A DNA stretch of 64,000 bases from Lachnospiraceae bacterium (GTDB lineage Bacteria; Bacillota; Clostridia; Lachnospirales; Lachnospiraceae). The DNA lies in NCBI GenBank assembly GCA_014804695.1, contig JAAUZJ010000020.1, forward strand, positions 56,216-120,215, given 5' to 3'. The translations under genes and the position numbers were made by a program. Below, piece by piece: positions 34,444-42,799 of this stretch; position 1 is the first letter of the stretch; each line of letters begins with the position of its first letter. A model generated the notes under the pieces. The model worked only from the letters and a program-made list of their open reading frames with translations, ran no database searches and was not told the DNA's origin.

Positions 34444-34620
34444 ACCACCGAGAAATATTATAGCATAGGTGATGGTATTTTAGCAAGATGTTTTTCTAAT
34501 TAATGCAAATATTGTGTATTAATTAGAAATTAAGTAATGAGTTTTGCAATTATCTATATGTATTCAAATGTACATTTTGACACCAAAATCCTAGATGATA
34601 AGAAGGAGTATTTATCAATT

Positions 34621-35208
34621 ATGTTACCGACAAGAGAAAAAGCTGAAGAACTTCTAAAGGAAGCAGAACAGTGTAATCCCGGGCCTTGGGGGGATCATAG
34701 TCGTGTTGCAGCTCATTGTGCAGAAAAAATAGCTGCGGAATGTGATGGCTTAGATTCAAATAAAGCGTATATTCTCGGGCTGCTGCATGATATAGGCAGA
34801 AAATTTGGTGTAAGACATTTAGGACACGTATCTGATGGCTATACATATATGCTGTCCCTGGGGTATGACGAGGTCGCACAAATATGCCTTACACATTCTT
34901 TTAATAATCAAACACTGGATGATTATATTGGGAAGTTTGATACTACCGATGAAGAATTTAAGATTATTCAAGATGCGTTAAAAACGGTTACGATAGATGA
35001 TTATGACAGACTTATCCAATTATGTGATTCATTAGCCGGTGCAGAAGGTGTGTTATACATTGAAGAACGAATGGAAGACGTTAAACGCAGATACGGCTCA
35101 TTTCCACAGGAAAAATGGGATAGGAATCTTGAGTTAAAGAAATATTTTGAAGAAAAAACAGGAAAAGATATATATGTTGTGGTAGATAAAGATGGATTCA
35201 AACCTTAA
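34621..35208 (+). CDS. HD-domain phosphohydrolase
   Basis: A 195-residue HD-superfamily protein. The metal-binding residues are visible as DHSRVAAHCAEKIA, then LLHDIGRKFGVRHLGH, and a late DSLAG Asp. Such proteins hydrolyse phosphomonoesters or nucleotides; the substrate here cannot be deduced. The ATG at 34621 is preferred to that at 34537 because AAGGAG lies 12 bases before it. The gene stands alone, downstream of an AT-rich gap containing a TCTAATTAAT/ATTAATTAGA dyad (about 34495-34527). AT content is higher than in neighbouring operons, suggesting an accessory gene. Confidence 0.75.
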   Translation: MLPTREKAEELLKEAEQCNPGPWGDHSRVAAHCAEKIAAECDGLDSNKAYILGLLHDIGRKFGVRHLGHVSDGYTYMLSLGYDEVAQICLTHSFNNQTLDDYIGKFDTTDEEFKIIQDALKTVTIDDYDRLIQLCDSLAGAEGVLYIEERMEDVKRRYGSFPQEKWDRNLELKKYFEEKTGKDIYVVVDKDGFKP

Positions 35209-35304
35209 AATTTTTTATTCTTTATGGTAATGCGGAGTTAGTTATTTATTTTTTGGTTGATTTATAGTAAAATAATATCAAATTTTGTAAAAGGAGATAT
35301 ATTT

Positions 35305-35775
35305 ATGAAAACGTGTCCTGAATGTGGTGAAATATTAGGTGATTCTGTAGAAATGTGTTTTAACTGTTATTACAATTTTAAGCTTAAACGTAAAATTACG
35401 AAAGATGAAAGAGAAGAAAACAACAAAAAACAAGCAGAAATAGAATCCCAAAAGGCAGAAATAGAATCTCAAAAAGCAGAAATAGAAAGACAGAAAACAA
35501 ATGAAAAGAGATTTCAATTATCTAAAAATCCACTTTTTGAATATAAAGTTGTTATTGTAAATAATTTAGAAACTGGTGAAATAAATCAAATTCAAATGAA
35601 AACGGCATTAGACACATGGTCTGAACAAGGTTGGAGACTTCATTCTGTATTTAATAATGAACTTGGAAAAACATCTTCTTCAGTGAGTGTTGGCTTTTTA
35701 GGCACAACTGTTAATGCCACAATAGACCAAACAGTTTTAATTTTTGAAAGATGTATAAAAGCAGGAACGGATTAA
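35305..35775 (+). CDS. Zinc-ribbon protein with coiled coil and DUF4177-like domain
   Basis: A 156-residue protein. The start is a zinc ribbon (CPECGE with CFNCYY, residues 4-24). A Glu/Lys-rich helix follows with three near-identical heptads (AEIESQK, AEIESQK, AEIERQK), encoded by 21-bp tandem repeats. The end resembles DUF4177 (FEYKVVIVNN, LDTWSEQGWRLHS, VLIFERC). AAAGGAG is eight bases before the ATG at 35305; the in-frame ATG at 35257 has none. The gene is strikingly AT-rich compared with its surroundings. Function unknown. Confidence 0.7.
   Translation: MKTCPECGEILGDSVEMCFNCYYNFKLKRKITKDEREENNKKQAEIESQKAEIESQKAEIERQKTNEKRFQLSKNPLFEYKVVIVNNLETGEINQIQMKTALDTWSEQGWRLHSVFNNELGKTSSSVSVGFLGTTVNATIDQTVLIFERCIKAGTD
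35434..35496 (+). repeat. Three tandem 21-bp repeats inside a gene
   Basis: Three copies of GCAGAAATAGAATCNCAAAA-type units, the last diverged, encoding three heptads of a coiled coil. Confidence 0.9.
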
Positions 35776-35787
35776 AAAACATACTAA

Positions 35788-35827
35788 ACAGAACTTGAGA
35801 AAAACACAGGTTATCCTCAAGTTCTGT
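35788..35827. terminator. Hairpin between convergent genes
   Basis: ACAGAACTTGAG (35788-35799) pairs perfectly with CTCAAGTTCTGT (35816-35827). T-runs are short on both sides, stronger on the minus strand, so it may stop transcription from both the zinc-ribbon gene and the GH42 gene. Confidence 0.6.
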
Positions 35828-35856
35828 TGCTGGACTTCATTAATGGTGGCTGTACT

Positions 35857-37932
35857 CTAAAACTTATCCACACTTTCCAAAACTGCAAACTCCCATCCCT
35901 TCAATATAATAGAATTTCCATCCGTAATGATGCCTTCATTCTTCGCATCATCATTTCCACGCACCAACATAACCGCATCATGTCCATGATATGTCACAGT
36001 CTGAACATCATCCGAATAATTAAAATAATAAACAATTTCTTTTCCCAGATCATTTACGCCTCTTTTAATAATCACAGGATATTCAACATCAGGGATGTCA
36101 ACACCGGCCTCGCTGCATAAGAAATGAAGCACATTTTTAAGTATATTTTCATCAAAATAGCATCCCAGATAAGCTGCATGGCCTTTACCATAATGATTAT
36201 ATGTAATGGCTGAGTATTTTCCCCAGTGAGGATGCTCATAGTATGCTAAAGTTGAAGCTGTGGATGGTTTAAGCAGTTCCATCCAGTATTTAACAGTGTT
36301 TGCAGCGTTTTTACCTGACTGAGTGTCATCAAAATTAATTGACTGAGTCGATTGTAGGGGATTTTCGCATTTTATCCCCACATTGACCGCATTGGTAAAT
36401 TGGTCGTATGTCATTCCAAACACATCTGTCAGATTGTGTGGAAGGTCATCATGATAAATTTTTAACATAGTATCCGAAACTGCCGATTTAAAGGTAGAAA
36501 TCAAATGTCCGCCTTGTTCAACATAGGTGCGGAGTGCACTGACAAGAGTGTCGGAAACACTGTATAAGGCGGGGGTGATCAACACTTTGTACTGACTAAA
36601 TAGGTCAGTATCCGCATCACATAGGATATCACACTCAATATTTAATTTGTAAAGTGCATCATAGAGCCATCTGACGATATCGTTGTAATTAGTGTCATCA
36701 TGAATAGGAAACCATTGCAGTCCTACAAGTGATTCATGGGAAAGAAGCATTGCAACGGAAGGCTTCTTTTTGAGGTTAATAAGATGGCTTCCATACTTTT
36801 CAAAGTCAGATCCTATCATGCAAGCTTCCTCGTAAGTCGCATTTTCCTTTAGGTTATGGCTGAGAATACCTTTCCAGTATGATTCAATGGCATTATGTAT
36901 GGAGTGCCAGTGCCAGTACATAACGGAGTTAGAGCCAGAGGCAAGGTGGCTGAAAGCCTGAAGGCGGAGCTGTCCGGGATAGGGAAGCCAGCCGTGATTG
37001 CCCTGTGCTTCGGTTTCCAGTATCAGATAATTATCTTTTTTGATGGAGCGGGCTATAGCCCCTCCTAAGGAAATCTCGATTCCGGTAAGGTCCTGTGCCG
37101 AAGGGTGATAAATGTCAAAGCCTGCCACATTAAGCGGTTTAGCTGCTTCCCATTGATTAACCTCCGGTTGGAGCCCGTAAGATATATCGCGCCATTCGTA
37201 ATCAAAGTTATGCGTAATAAACTGATCTGCCCGGGTGTATTCTTTAACTATGGAGCATTGCCATGAGAAAAAATCGGTTACAAGTTTTCGTTGGAATTTC
37301 TGATATTCGGCGCCGAAACTTCCGTTGATCGTGCCGCGAATATCGGGGATGTCTTCCCATGCGTTGATGCGGTTACTCCAATAGTCTAAACCAAACTCGT
37401 GATTCAGAGCAGCAAGGTCATTATTAAAAATTTCTTTTAAGTAATCAGCAAATTTCGCCTGGGCATATGTACTGCATGTATCGTAGGCTTTGGTTTCGTT
37501 ATCCAGCTGAAAGCCGATAACATGTCCATAAGGAACCACTTCTTCCATAAGCCTGCGGATTATGATTTCTACATGTTTAAGATACATTGGATGCGTAATA
37601 TCCATGTTCTGCCTGCGTCCGTAGCGTTCCTGTCCGGCATGAGTCTGGGTAAGTATATCGGGATACTTAGCGGCAAGCCAGGTCGGAACAGCATAGGATG
37701 GGGTTCCGACAATTACTTGAATACCGTATTTCTCAGAGGCCTTAAGCATACGATGCAGATGTGTGAAATCAAATACGCCCTCCTGTGGTTCCCATGTGCT
37801 CCATGTAGATTCCGCAATGCGGATTACGTTTATTTTTGCCTTTTTCATCATTTTCATATCGGTTTCGATTCTGTCATAAGGCAGGTATTCATCATAATAT
37901 GCTGCGCCAAATAGTATTTTATCCGTTTTCAT
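35857..37932 (-). CDS. GH42 beta-galactosidase
   Basis: Removes terminal beta-galactose from galacto-oligosaccharides in the cytoplasm (no signal peptide). About 691 residues, normal for the family. The TIM barrel begins KILFGAAYYDEYLPYDRI. The acid/base is the Glu in GFQLDNET (about residue 146), and the nucleophile is expected in the ETEAQGNHGW segment (about 306-308). The beta-galactosidase trimerisation domain follows from about 385. The ATG at 37932 has AAAGTGAGAG before it; an ATG six codons earlier has nothing. It is divergent from the lacI-like gene and belongs to the galactan locus with GH53. Confidence 0.93.
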   Translation of the reverse strand: MKTDKILFGAAYYDEYLPYDRIETDMKMMKKAKINVIRIAESTWSTWEPQEGVFDFTHLHRMLKASEKYGIQVIVGTPSYAVPTWLAAKYPDILTQTHAGQERYGRRQNMDITHPMYLKHVEIIIRRLMEEVVPYGHVIGFQLDNETKAYDTCSTYAQAKFADYLKEIFNNDLAALNHEFGLDYWSNRINAWEDIPDIRGTINGSFGAEYQKFQRKLVTDFFSWQCSIVKEYTRADQFITHNFDYEWRDISYGLQPEVNQWEAAKPLNVAGFDIYHPSAQDLTGIEISLGGAIARSIKKDNYLILETEAQGNHGWLPYPGQLRLQAFSHLASGSNSVMYWHWHSIHNAIESYWKGILSHNLKENATYEEACMIGSDFEKYGSHLINLKKKPSVAMLLSHESLVGLQWFPIHDDTNYNDIVRWLYDALYKLNIECDILCDADTDLFSQYKVLITPALYSVSDTLVSALRTYVEQGGHLISTFKSAVSDTMLKIYHDDLPHNLTDVFGMTYDQFTNAVNVGIKCENPLQSTQSINFDDTQSGKNAANTVKYWMELLKPSTASTLAYYEHPHWGKYSAITYNHYGKGHAAYLGCYFDENILKNVLHFLCSEAGVDIPDVEYPVIIKRGVNDLGKEIVYYFNYSDDVQTVTYHGHDAVMLVRGNDDAKNEGIITDGNSIILKGWEFAVLESVDKF

Positions 37933-37982
37933 AGACACTCTCACTTTCATTTTTTCAGAAATTCATAACTGGGTTTTCGCAA

Positions 37983-38011
37983 ATTCTATCATAAAACCCG
38001 CTAAAGGTAAA
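37983..38011 (-). promoter_or_regulatory. Predicted GH42 promoter
   Basis: Minus strand TTTACC (plus 38006-38011), 17-bp spacer, TAGAAT (plus 37983-37988). I saw no full copy of the LacI operator here. Confidence 0.45.
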
Positions 38012-38061
38012 GAAAGCGCATTGTTAAACTTTTTTAAAAGTTAAAAATTCCCTTTTTTGGT

Positions 38062-38090
38062 TTGATATTATCCTCATAATATATTATGCT
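38062..38090 (+). promoter_or_regulatory. Predicted lacI-like gene promoter
   Basis: TTGATA (38062-38067), 17-bp spacer, TATGCT (38085-38090). This places the transcript start after 38090 and so argues against translation from the ATG at 38086. Confidence 0.5.
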
Positions 38091-38169
38091 AGAGATGTAT
38101 AAGTGTCTTTGGCATCTTTTTGATCCAATGTATATTCTATTTAAAATTCAGGAAAGGTTTAATTCACTT

Positions 38170-39189
38170 ATGGCTGATGACAGAAACCTGACAATCTCGG
38201 ATATCGCCAATGAGCTGGGGGTATCCAAAACTACTGTATCACGTGCAATATCGGGCAAGGGACGCATAGGCAATGAGACAAGAAAAAAAGTCTTAGATTA
38301 TATAAAAGAGCATGATTACCACCCTAATGTCATTGCAAAGGGGCTGGCAAAATCCAAGACATATAATATCTGCCTTGTAATTCCAGGCGATTACAATATT
38401 GTGGAATTGCCTTTTTTCCAGAATTGTATGCTTGGTATCAGTAAAATTGCTTCGTCAATGGATTATGATGTGCTCATTTCAATGGTTACGGAGAAGGATA
38501 TTTCGCAGCTTAAGCGTATTGTAATTAATCATAAGGCGGATGGTATGATCTTAACCAGAACTCATGTGCATGATGAAACAGTGCGGTATCTTAAAGAAAT
38601 GAGCGTTCCCTTTGTGACGATAGGAAGTATGGAAGATTCTTCGGTAGTGCAGATTGACAACGATCACAAGACCGCCTGCGCAGCGCTTACGAAGAAAATG
38701 CTTGAGCAGGGCGCAGAAAGGATAGCGCTTATCGGAGGCAGCAGGGAGTATATGGTAACTGTAAACAGATTGAACGGTTTTCTTGAGGCATTTACCCGGA
38801 TGGATAAAAAGCCGGAAGACGGAAATATATATCTGGATGTGGAAAATGAAAGAAAAGTATCGCAAATCGTTGATGAACTTTTAAAAAAAGGCGTAGACTG
38901 TATTATCGCGATGGATGATTACCTTTGTAATTGTGTATTGAATACATTACGTCAGAAAAAAGTCGCAGTTCCGGAGGAGATAAAAGTAGCCTCTTTTTAT
39001 GACAGCTCCATGCTGGAAAACTATATTCCCTCGGTAACTTCCATAATATTTGATGTGGAGGAGCTTGGCGAAATGACCTGCCGAACGCTTCTTAGAATGA
39101 TAAAAGGCGAGAACGTTCCCGGAAAAATTCTGCTTGGTTATAAAGTGGCAATGCGTGAGTCAACTTCCGATACTGCGCCTAAGCCATAG
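38170..39189 (+). CDS. LacI-family transcriptional regulator of the galactan locus
   Basis: A 339-residue repressor: helix-turn-helix at about residues 7-28 (LTISDIANELGVSKTTVSRAI), hinge helix near 50-58 and a periplasmic-binding-like sugar domain (about 63-335). The ATG at 38170 is preferred to 38086 because AGGAAAGG precedes it, the length becomes normal and the promoter overlaps 38086. It lies between divergent GH42 and the operon with GH53 and the transporter. A strong LacI-type palindrome sits at the start of that operon. The inducer is probably galactose or a galactobiose-type sugar; that is inference. Confidence 0.93.
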   Translation: MADDRNLTISDIANELGVSKTTVSRAISGKGRIGNETRKKVLDYIKEHDYHPNVIAKGLAKSKTYNICLVIPGDYNIVELPFFQNCMLGISKIASSMDYDVLISMVTEKDISQLKRIVINHKADGMILTRTHVHDETVRYLKEMSVPFVTIGSMEDSSVVQIDNDHKTACAALTKKMLEQGAERIALIGGSREYMVTVNRLNGFLEAFTRMDKKPEDGNIYLDVENERKVSQIVDELLKKGVDCIIAMDDYLCNCVLNTLRQKKVAVPEEIKVASFYDSSMLENYIPSVTSIIFDVEELGEMTCRTLLRMIKGENVPGKILLGYKVAMRESTSDTAPKP

Positions 39190-39281
39190 TAAATAAATTC
39201 AATATAAATAAATTCATATTGAATTAAGGGTTTTGTACAAAATATATAATTTAGCTACGTCTAAATAGTCTATAATATACA

Positions 39282-39310
39282 TTGACAACAATTACACAAT
39301 TTGCTATTCT
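39282..39310 (+). promoter_or_regulatory. Promoter of the galactan operon
   Basis: TTGACA (39282-39287), 17-bp spacer, TATTCT (39305-39310); the transcript should start near 39317. Confidence 0.75.
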
Positions 39311-39316
39311 TTTACG

Positions 39317-39336
39317 GTGAGCAACCGATTGCGCAC
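39317..39336 (+). promoter_or_regulatory. LacI-type operator at the operon start site
   Basis: GTGAGCAACCGATTGCGCAC is a near-perfect dyad with GCAA/TTGC half-sites around a central CG, the classic LacI/GalR form. It covers the predicted transcription start, so bound repressor would block initiation. Confidence 0.7.
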
Positions 39337-39434
39337 CAGTAAAACAAGAGAAATACAATTATTTTAGCATATAAAAATACTGCACAAAAATTATATTTTA
39401 TAATTCATGACAATAGAAAGGTGAGGGAGACAGA

Positions 39435-41276
39435 ATGGATAATAAGTTTATTGTAAACATCATCCATCGTCCGGAGATGGTTCCGGAGTATGCGGAAAAG
39501 GTAACCGGACACGGCAAAGAGGAAGATATCGGCAGAAAAGCGCTGCTGACAGAATCCTTAGACATTTTTAAGACACAGCAGTCCATTGCGCATAAGAACG
39601 GACTGAAAACTACTATTCAGATGACATACGCTTCTTTATTCAATGATGAAGCGGTAGAGCTTGCAAAGGCCGACCATGAGAAATACGGTGATGAGATCGC
39701 ACTGTCTTTGCTTGGTCTTCCATGTAAAGAATTCCGTGAAAAGTATAAAACCAAGGATTTCTGTATCTGGATGTTCTCTATGGAAGATAAGAAATCCATC
39801 GTGGACGACGTGTTTGGCAAATTCCATGACCGCTTTGGTTTTTATCCCGAATCTACAGGTTCCTATTACATGGATGCCGACCTGGTAAATTATATTAAAG
39901 AAAAATACCCTATGGTAAAATGTGCGGTTGCAACCTGCTGGGAAGAAGGTCCTAAAGCATATCATACCTGTAATAATTCATGGTATACATTTATGGACGG
40001 CGGTCCGTGGGCTCCGTGGATTCCAAGTAAACAGAATGTCCATGCACCGGCAGCTAATGAGGAAGAGGATAGCGGTATTGTAGCAATTCCCCATTTGTCC
40101 CGCGATTTGCTTGCATGTTATGACGGTAACGGCTCCAATTTCGGAACCCATCCTCAGAACGTGCTGCGCGGTATGATATATGACAGCAAGACATGGGATT
40201 TCCCTTATTTATATAATCTGATCGACCAGTACCGCGACCTTGCTAAATATAACAATGGTTATGCTTACAACATGATGTTTGTCGGCCCCGGCTGGATGAA
40301 TAAAATGGGGCGTTGGGAAGCTCCTTATGAACTTTTGCTTAAATCTTATGAAGACGGAATGGCTTATTACGGTCAGTTGAAAAAAGAGGGTAAACTTGAT
40401 GATATGACAATGGCAGAGTTTGCTGATTACTACCGTCAGAAAAAAACTTTTACAGAGCCTGAATGTGCGCTTTGGAGAGATATTTTATACGGATCTGACA
40501 AACAATTGTTCTGGTACTGCGATCCATTCATGAGAGTTTGCGCAAATATGGATCAGGGCGGTGCGATTGTTGACTTAAGGCCTTATGCAGCTAAGTTGGA
40601 GTGGCCTGTAGGAATAGGAACCAAGCATGTAACCGACGCATCATATCCGTTCTTGATTCAGGAAAAATACAGGGCAGGATATTTTACACACTATGCCGGA
40701 GAAGGTACGGTAAGAAGTGCGAAACTCACTTATAACGGCGAAGAAGTGGATCTGTGCCTGTGCAGGACCAAGGCTCATTTTTCACAGGAAGGTAATACAA
40801 GAATACTTACGCTCGATCCGGTAGATATAGAATTCTATGATCTAACACTTAAACTGCAGACTAAGATGTATTTTGAGGAAGGAAGTTCTTCAATAAAGAT
40901 TGAAAGAAATATCCTGGAAATGAGTAATCCGGATGCGGAGGTAGAACTTAACGAATATATGGTAGCATGTTACGGCACAACGGAGTATTCGGAGGATATG
41001 AGCAATATCACATTAAGCTGTACCGACGGTTCTTCCGTTAAAGAAATTAAGTATGAATATAAGTGCCGTGAGGAGCAGATGCAGGGAGCAACAGAGACTG
41101 TGGCAGTGATTCCCGAAATTGAAACCAGAGTTTCCATGAGTTGTGAGAAAAAAGACGCAGTCGGCTACATTAAAGAAGGTTATGCTTTCTCACCTATGTT
41201 TACATTAGGTTATACAACTAAGTTAAAAGATAAGGAGGTATTTGCAACATGGCTCAATCTGGCAAAGGCAAATTAA
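39435..41276 (+). CDS. Unknown 613-residue protein of the galactan operon
   Basis: First gene behind the LacI operator. It has no signal peptide, so it is cytoplasmic. The N-terminal 350 residues look like a (beta/alpha) barrel related to polysaccharide deacetylase or GH38/57-like folds: a start IVNIIHRPEMVPEYAEKV, repeated strand-helix units, FHDRFGFYPESTGSYYMD and VAIPHLSRDLLACYDG with clustered Asp, His and Glu. The C-terminal 230 residues are beta-rich, as in accessory sandwich domains of glycosidases. No catalytic motif could be assigned with certainty. The 3' end overlaps the next gene by 28 bases. Context suggests it acts on galactan-derived sugars. Confidence 0.7.
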   Translation: MDNKFIVNIIHRPEMVPEYAEKVTGHGKEEDIGRKALLTESLDIFKTQQSIAHKNGLKTTIQMTYASLFNDEAVELAKADHEKYGDEIALSLLGLPCKEFREKYKTKDFCIWMFSMEDKKSIVDDVFGKFHDRFGFYPESTGSYYMDADLVNYIKEKYPMVKCAVATCWEEGPKAYHTCNNSWYTFMDGGPWAPWIPSKQNVHAPAANEEEDSGIVAIPHLSRDLLACYDGNGSNFGTHPQNVLRGMIYDSKTWDFPYLYNLIDQYRDLAKYNNGYAYNMMFVGPGWMNKMGRWEAPYELLLKSYEDGMAYYGQLKKEGKLDDMTMAEFADYYRQKKTFTEPECALWRDILYGSDKQLFWYCDPFMRVCANMDQGGAIVDLRPYAAKLEWPVGIGTKHVTDASYPFLIQEKYRAGYFTHYAGEGTVRSAKLTYNGEEVDLCLCRTKAHFSQEGNTRILTLDPVDIEFYDLTLKLQTKMYFEEGSSSIKIERNILEMSNPDAEVELNEYMVACYGTTEYSEDMSNITLSCTDGSSVKEIKYEYKCREEQMQGATETVAVIPEIETRVSMSCEKKDAVGYIKEGYAFSPMFTLGYTTKLKDKEVFATWLNLAKAN

Positions 41277-41467
41277 ATTACAGATGTCCCTCCTGTTTTA
41301 TGAGAGACTTAGATATTGATATGTTTTATGATAAGGAAAAAAATGAATATCATTGTATCCGCTGCCAATATGTAGGCACCGAGGAAGATATTCTTGAGAA
41401 AAACGAAATGGTAAGATTCCGTTACAAGGACGCTATGAAGCGTTTTACCAAGTTTGATTTCGATTAA
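41249..41467 (+). CDS. Small zinc-ribbon protein
   Basis: A 72-residue protein with one Cys4 zinc ribbon: CPSC (residues 13-16) and CIRC (about 36-39), and a charged C-terminal helix ending FTKFDFD. It starts inside the end of the preceding gene in another frame, behind an excellent AAGGAGG (41232-41238), so the overlap is real and translation is probably coupled. It may be a DNA- or protein-binding accessory of the operon. I do not recognise a named family. Confidence 0.75.
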   Translation: MAQSGKGKLNYRCPSCFMRDLDIDMFYDKEKNEYHCIRCQYVGTEEDILEKNEMVRFRYKDAMKRFTKFDFD

Positions 41468-41469
41468 CA

Positions 41470-41492
41470 GGGTGAAAAATAAATTTTCACCC
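41470..41492 (+). terminator. Terminator-like hairpin inside the galactan operon
   Basis: GGGTGAAAA (41470-41478) pairs with TTTTCACCC (41484-41492), with only three T after it. Near-identical in sequence to the hairpin behind radA. Probably partial, since GH53 follows at once with its own RBS (GAAGGGCGAGG). Confidence 0.5.
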
Positions 41493-41518
41493 TTTGAGAG
41501 AAGGGCGAGGTTATTGAT

Positions 41519-42628
41519 ATGGAATTTTTAAAAGGTATGGACCTATCCACTCTTAAAGAAGTGGAAGCCTTAGGCGGTAAGTTCTATGATAAGGGCGTGG
41601 AGAAGGATGTTTTGGATATTCTGAAAAGTTATGGTGTGAATGCTGTACGTCTGCGTTTGTGGAATGACCCTTACACCGAGAACGGAGAGCCTTACGGGGC
41701 AGGTACTAATGATCTGCCTACGACAATAGAGCTTGCCAGGAGAGTATTGGATAAGGGCATGGAGGTATTGTTAGATTTCCACTATAGCGATTTCTGGGCG
41801 GATCCGGGCAAACAGAGGGTACCTAAGGCATGGAGGGGGATGAACCTTGAACAGCTTGAAAATGCCGTTTATGAATATACGAGGGAAACTTTGGAAACTA
41901 TGAAAAGAGAGGGCGCAATGCCTACCCTCGTTCAGGTCGGAAATGAGATAAGCAAGGGAATTCTCTGGCCGTATGGTCAAGTACCGGATTATGATTCTCT
42001 TATACGGCTTATTAATGCCGGTATAAAGGGTGTTCGGGCGGTAAATTCTGATATTCCCATTATGCTTCATCTGGATAACGGAGGAAATAATGCGTTATAC
42101 CGTGAATGGTTTGATCATTATATGGAAAAGGGCGAAGATTTTCAGATTATAGGTTTGTCATATTATCCGTTCTGGCATGGAAGCATGTCTGATTTAAGAA
42201 ACAATATGAACGATATAGCTCTTAGGTATGATAAGGAATTGATGATTGCCGAAGTTTCCATGGGATATACGATGGAAGATTATGCTTCCTATGAGAAATT
42301 AAAGCCGCATGAGAGAAAAGGAATGGCAACCCGCCCCGAACTTGTAGAAAAGATAGATTATCCAATGACCAAAGAAGGACAGCAACAGTTTCTTACTGAT
42401 ATATTTACCATATTAAAAGAGGTCCCTGATGGAAAAGGCACAGGATATTTCTACTGGGAAGCAGCATGGATACCGGTGGCAGGTTCCGGATGGGCATCGG
42501 ATGAAGCTATCGCCTATATGCAGGAAAAAGGTCCGGGAGGAAATGAATGGGCCAATCAGGCATTGTTTGACTATGACGGTAATGCGCTTCCGGCGTTGGA
42601 AACGATAAGGAATTTTCAATTTGATTGA
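41519..42628 (+). CDS. GH53 endo-beta-1,4-galactanase, cytoplasmic form
   Basis: Cuts beta-1,4-galactan or galacto-oligosaccharides. The 369 residues are a single GH53 barrel starting FLKGMDLSTLKEVEALGG, with VNAVRLRLWNDPY, the acid/base Glu143 in VQVGNEISKG and the nucleophile Glu245 in LMIAEVSMGY. The family is usually secreted, but the barrel starts at residue 2 and no signal peptide exists, so this one works inside the cell. It would act on imported oligosaccharides together with GH42. It is third in the operon. Confidence 0.94.
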   Translation: MEFLKGMDLSTLKEVEALGGKFYDKGVEKDVLDILKSYGVNAVRLRLWNDPYTENGEPYGAGTNDLPTTIELARRVLDKGMEVLLDFHYSDFWADPGKQRVPKAWRGMNLEQLENAVYEYTRETLETMKREGAMPTLVQVGNEISKGILWPYGQVPDYDSLIRLINAGIKGVRAVNSDIPIMLHLDNGGNNALYREWFDHYMEKGEDFQIIGLSYYPFWHGSMSDLRNNMNDIALRYDKELMIAEVSMGYTMEDYASYEKLKPHERKGMATRPELVEKIDYPMTKEGQQQFLTDIFTILKEVPDGKGTGYFYWEAAWIPVAGSGWASDEAIAYMQEKGPGGNEWANQALFDYDGNALPALETIRNFQFD

Positions 42629-42683
42629 CAAACTGGTGTAAATAATGGTAAATTTATCTAGTATAAATTAATTATACTTTAAA

Positions 42684-42712
42684 TTAGACTTTTTATATTT
42701 TTATGGTATAAG
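42684..42712 (+). promoter_or_regulatory. Possible promoter for the transporter genes
   Basis: Extended -10 TGGTATAAG (TATAAG at 42707-42712) with a weak -35 TTAGAC (42684-42689) at 17-bp spacing. It gives a leader of about 80 bases before the binding-protein gene. Confidence 0.4.
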
Positions 42713-42799
42713 ATGTGCTTACACATTTTATATATAGTAACAAAGTTGGAAATTTGTGATTTACAGATTCCATAACAATTAAGAAAGAGAGGAATAATT

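Noticed and set aside
38086-38169. Upstream start for the LacI-type gene
   Set aside because: The ATG at 38086 lies within the predicted -10 box, and the 38170 start has an RBS and gives normal family length.
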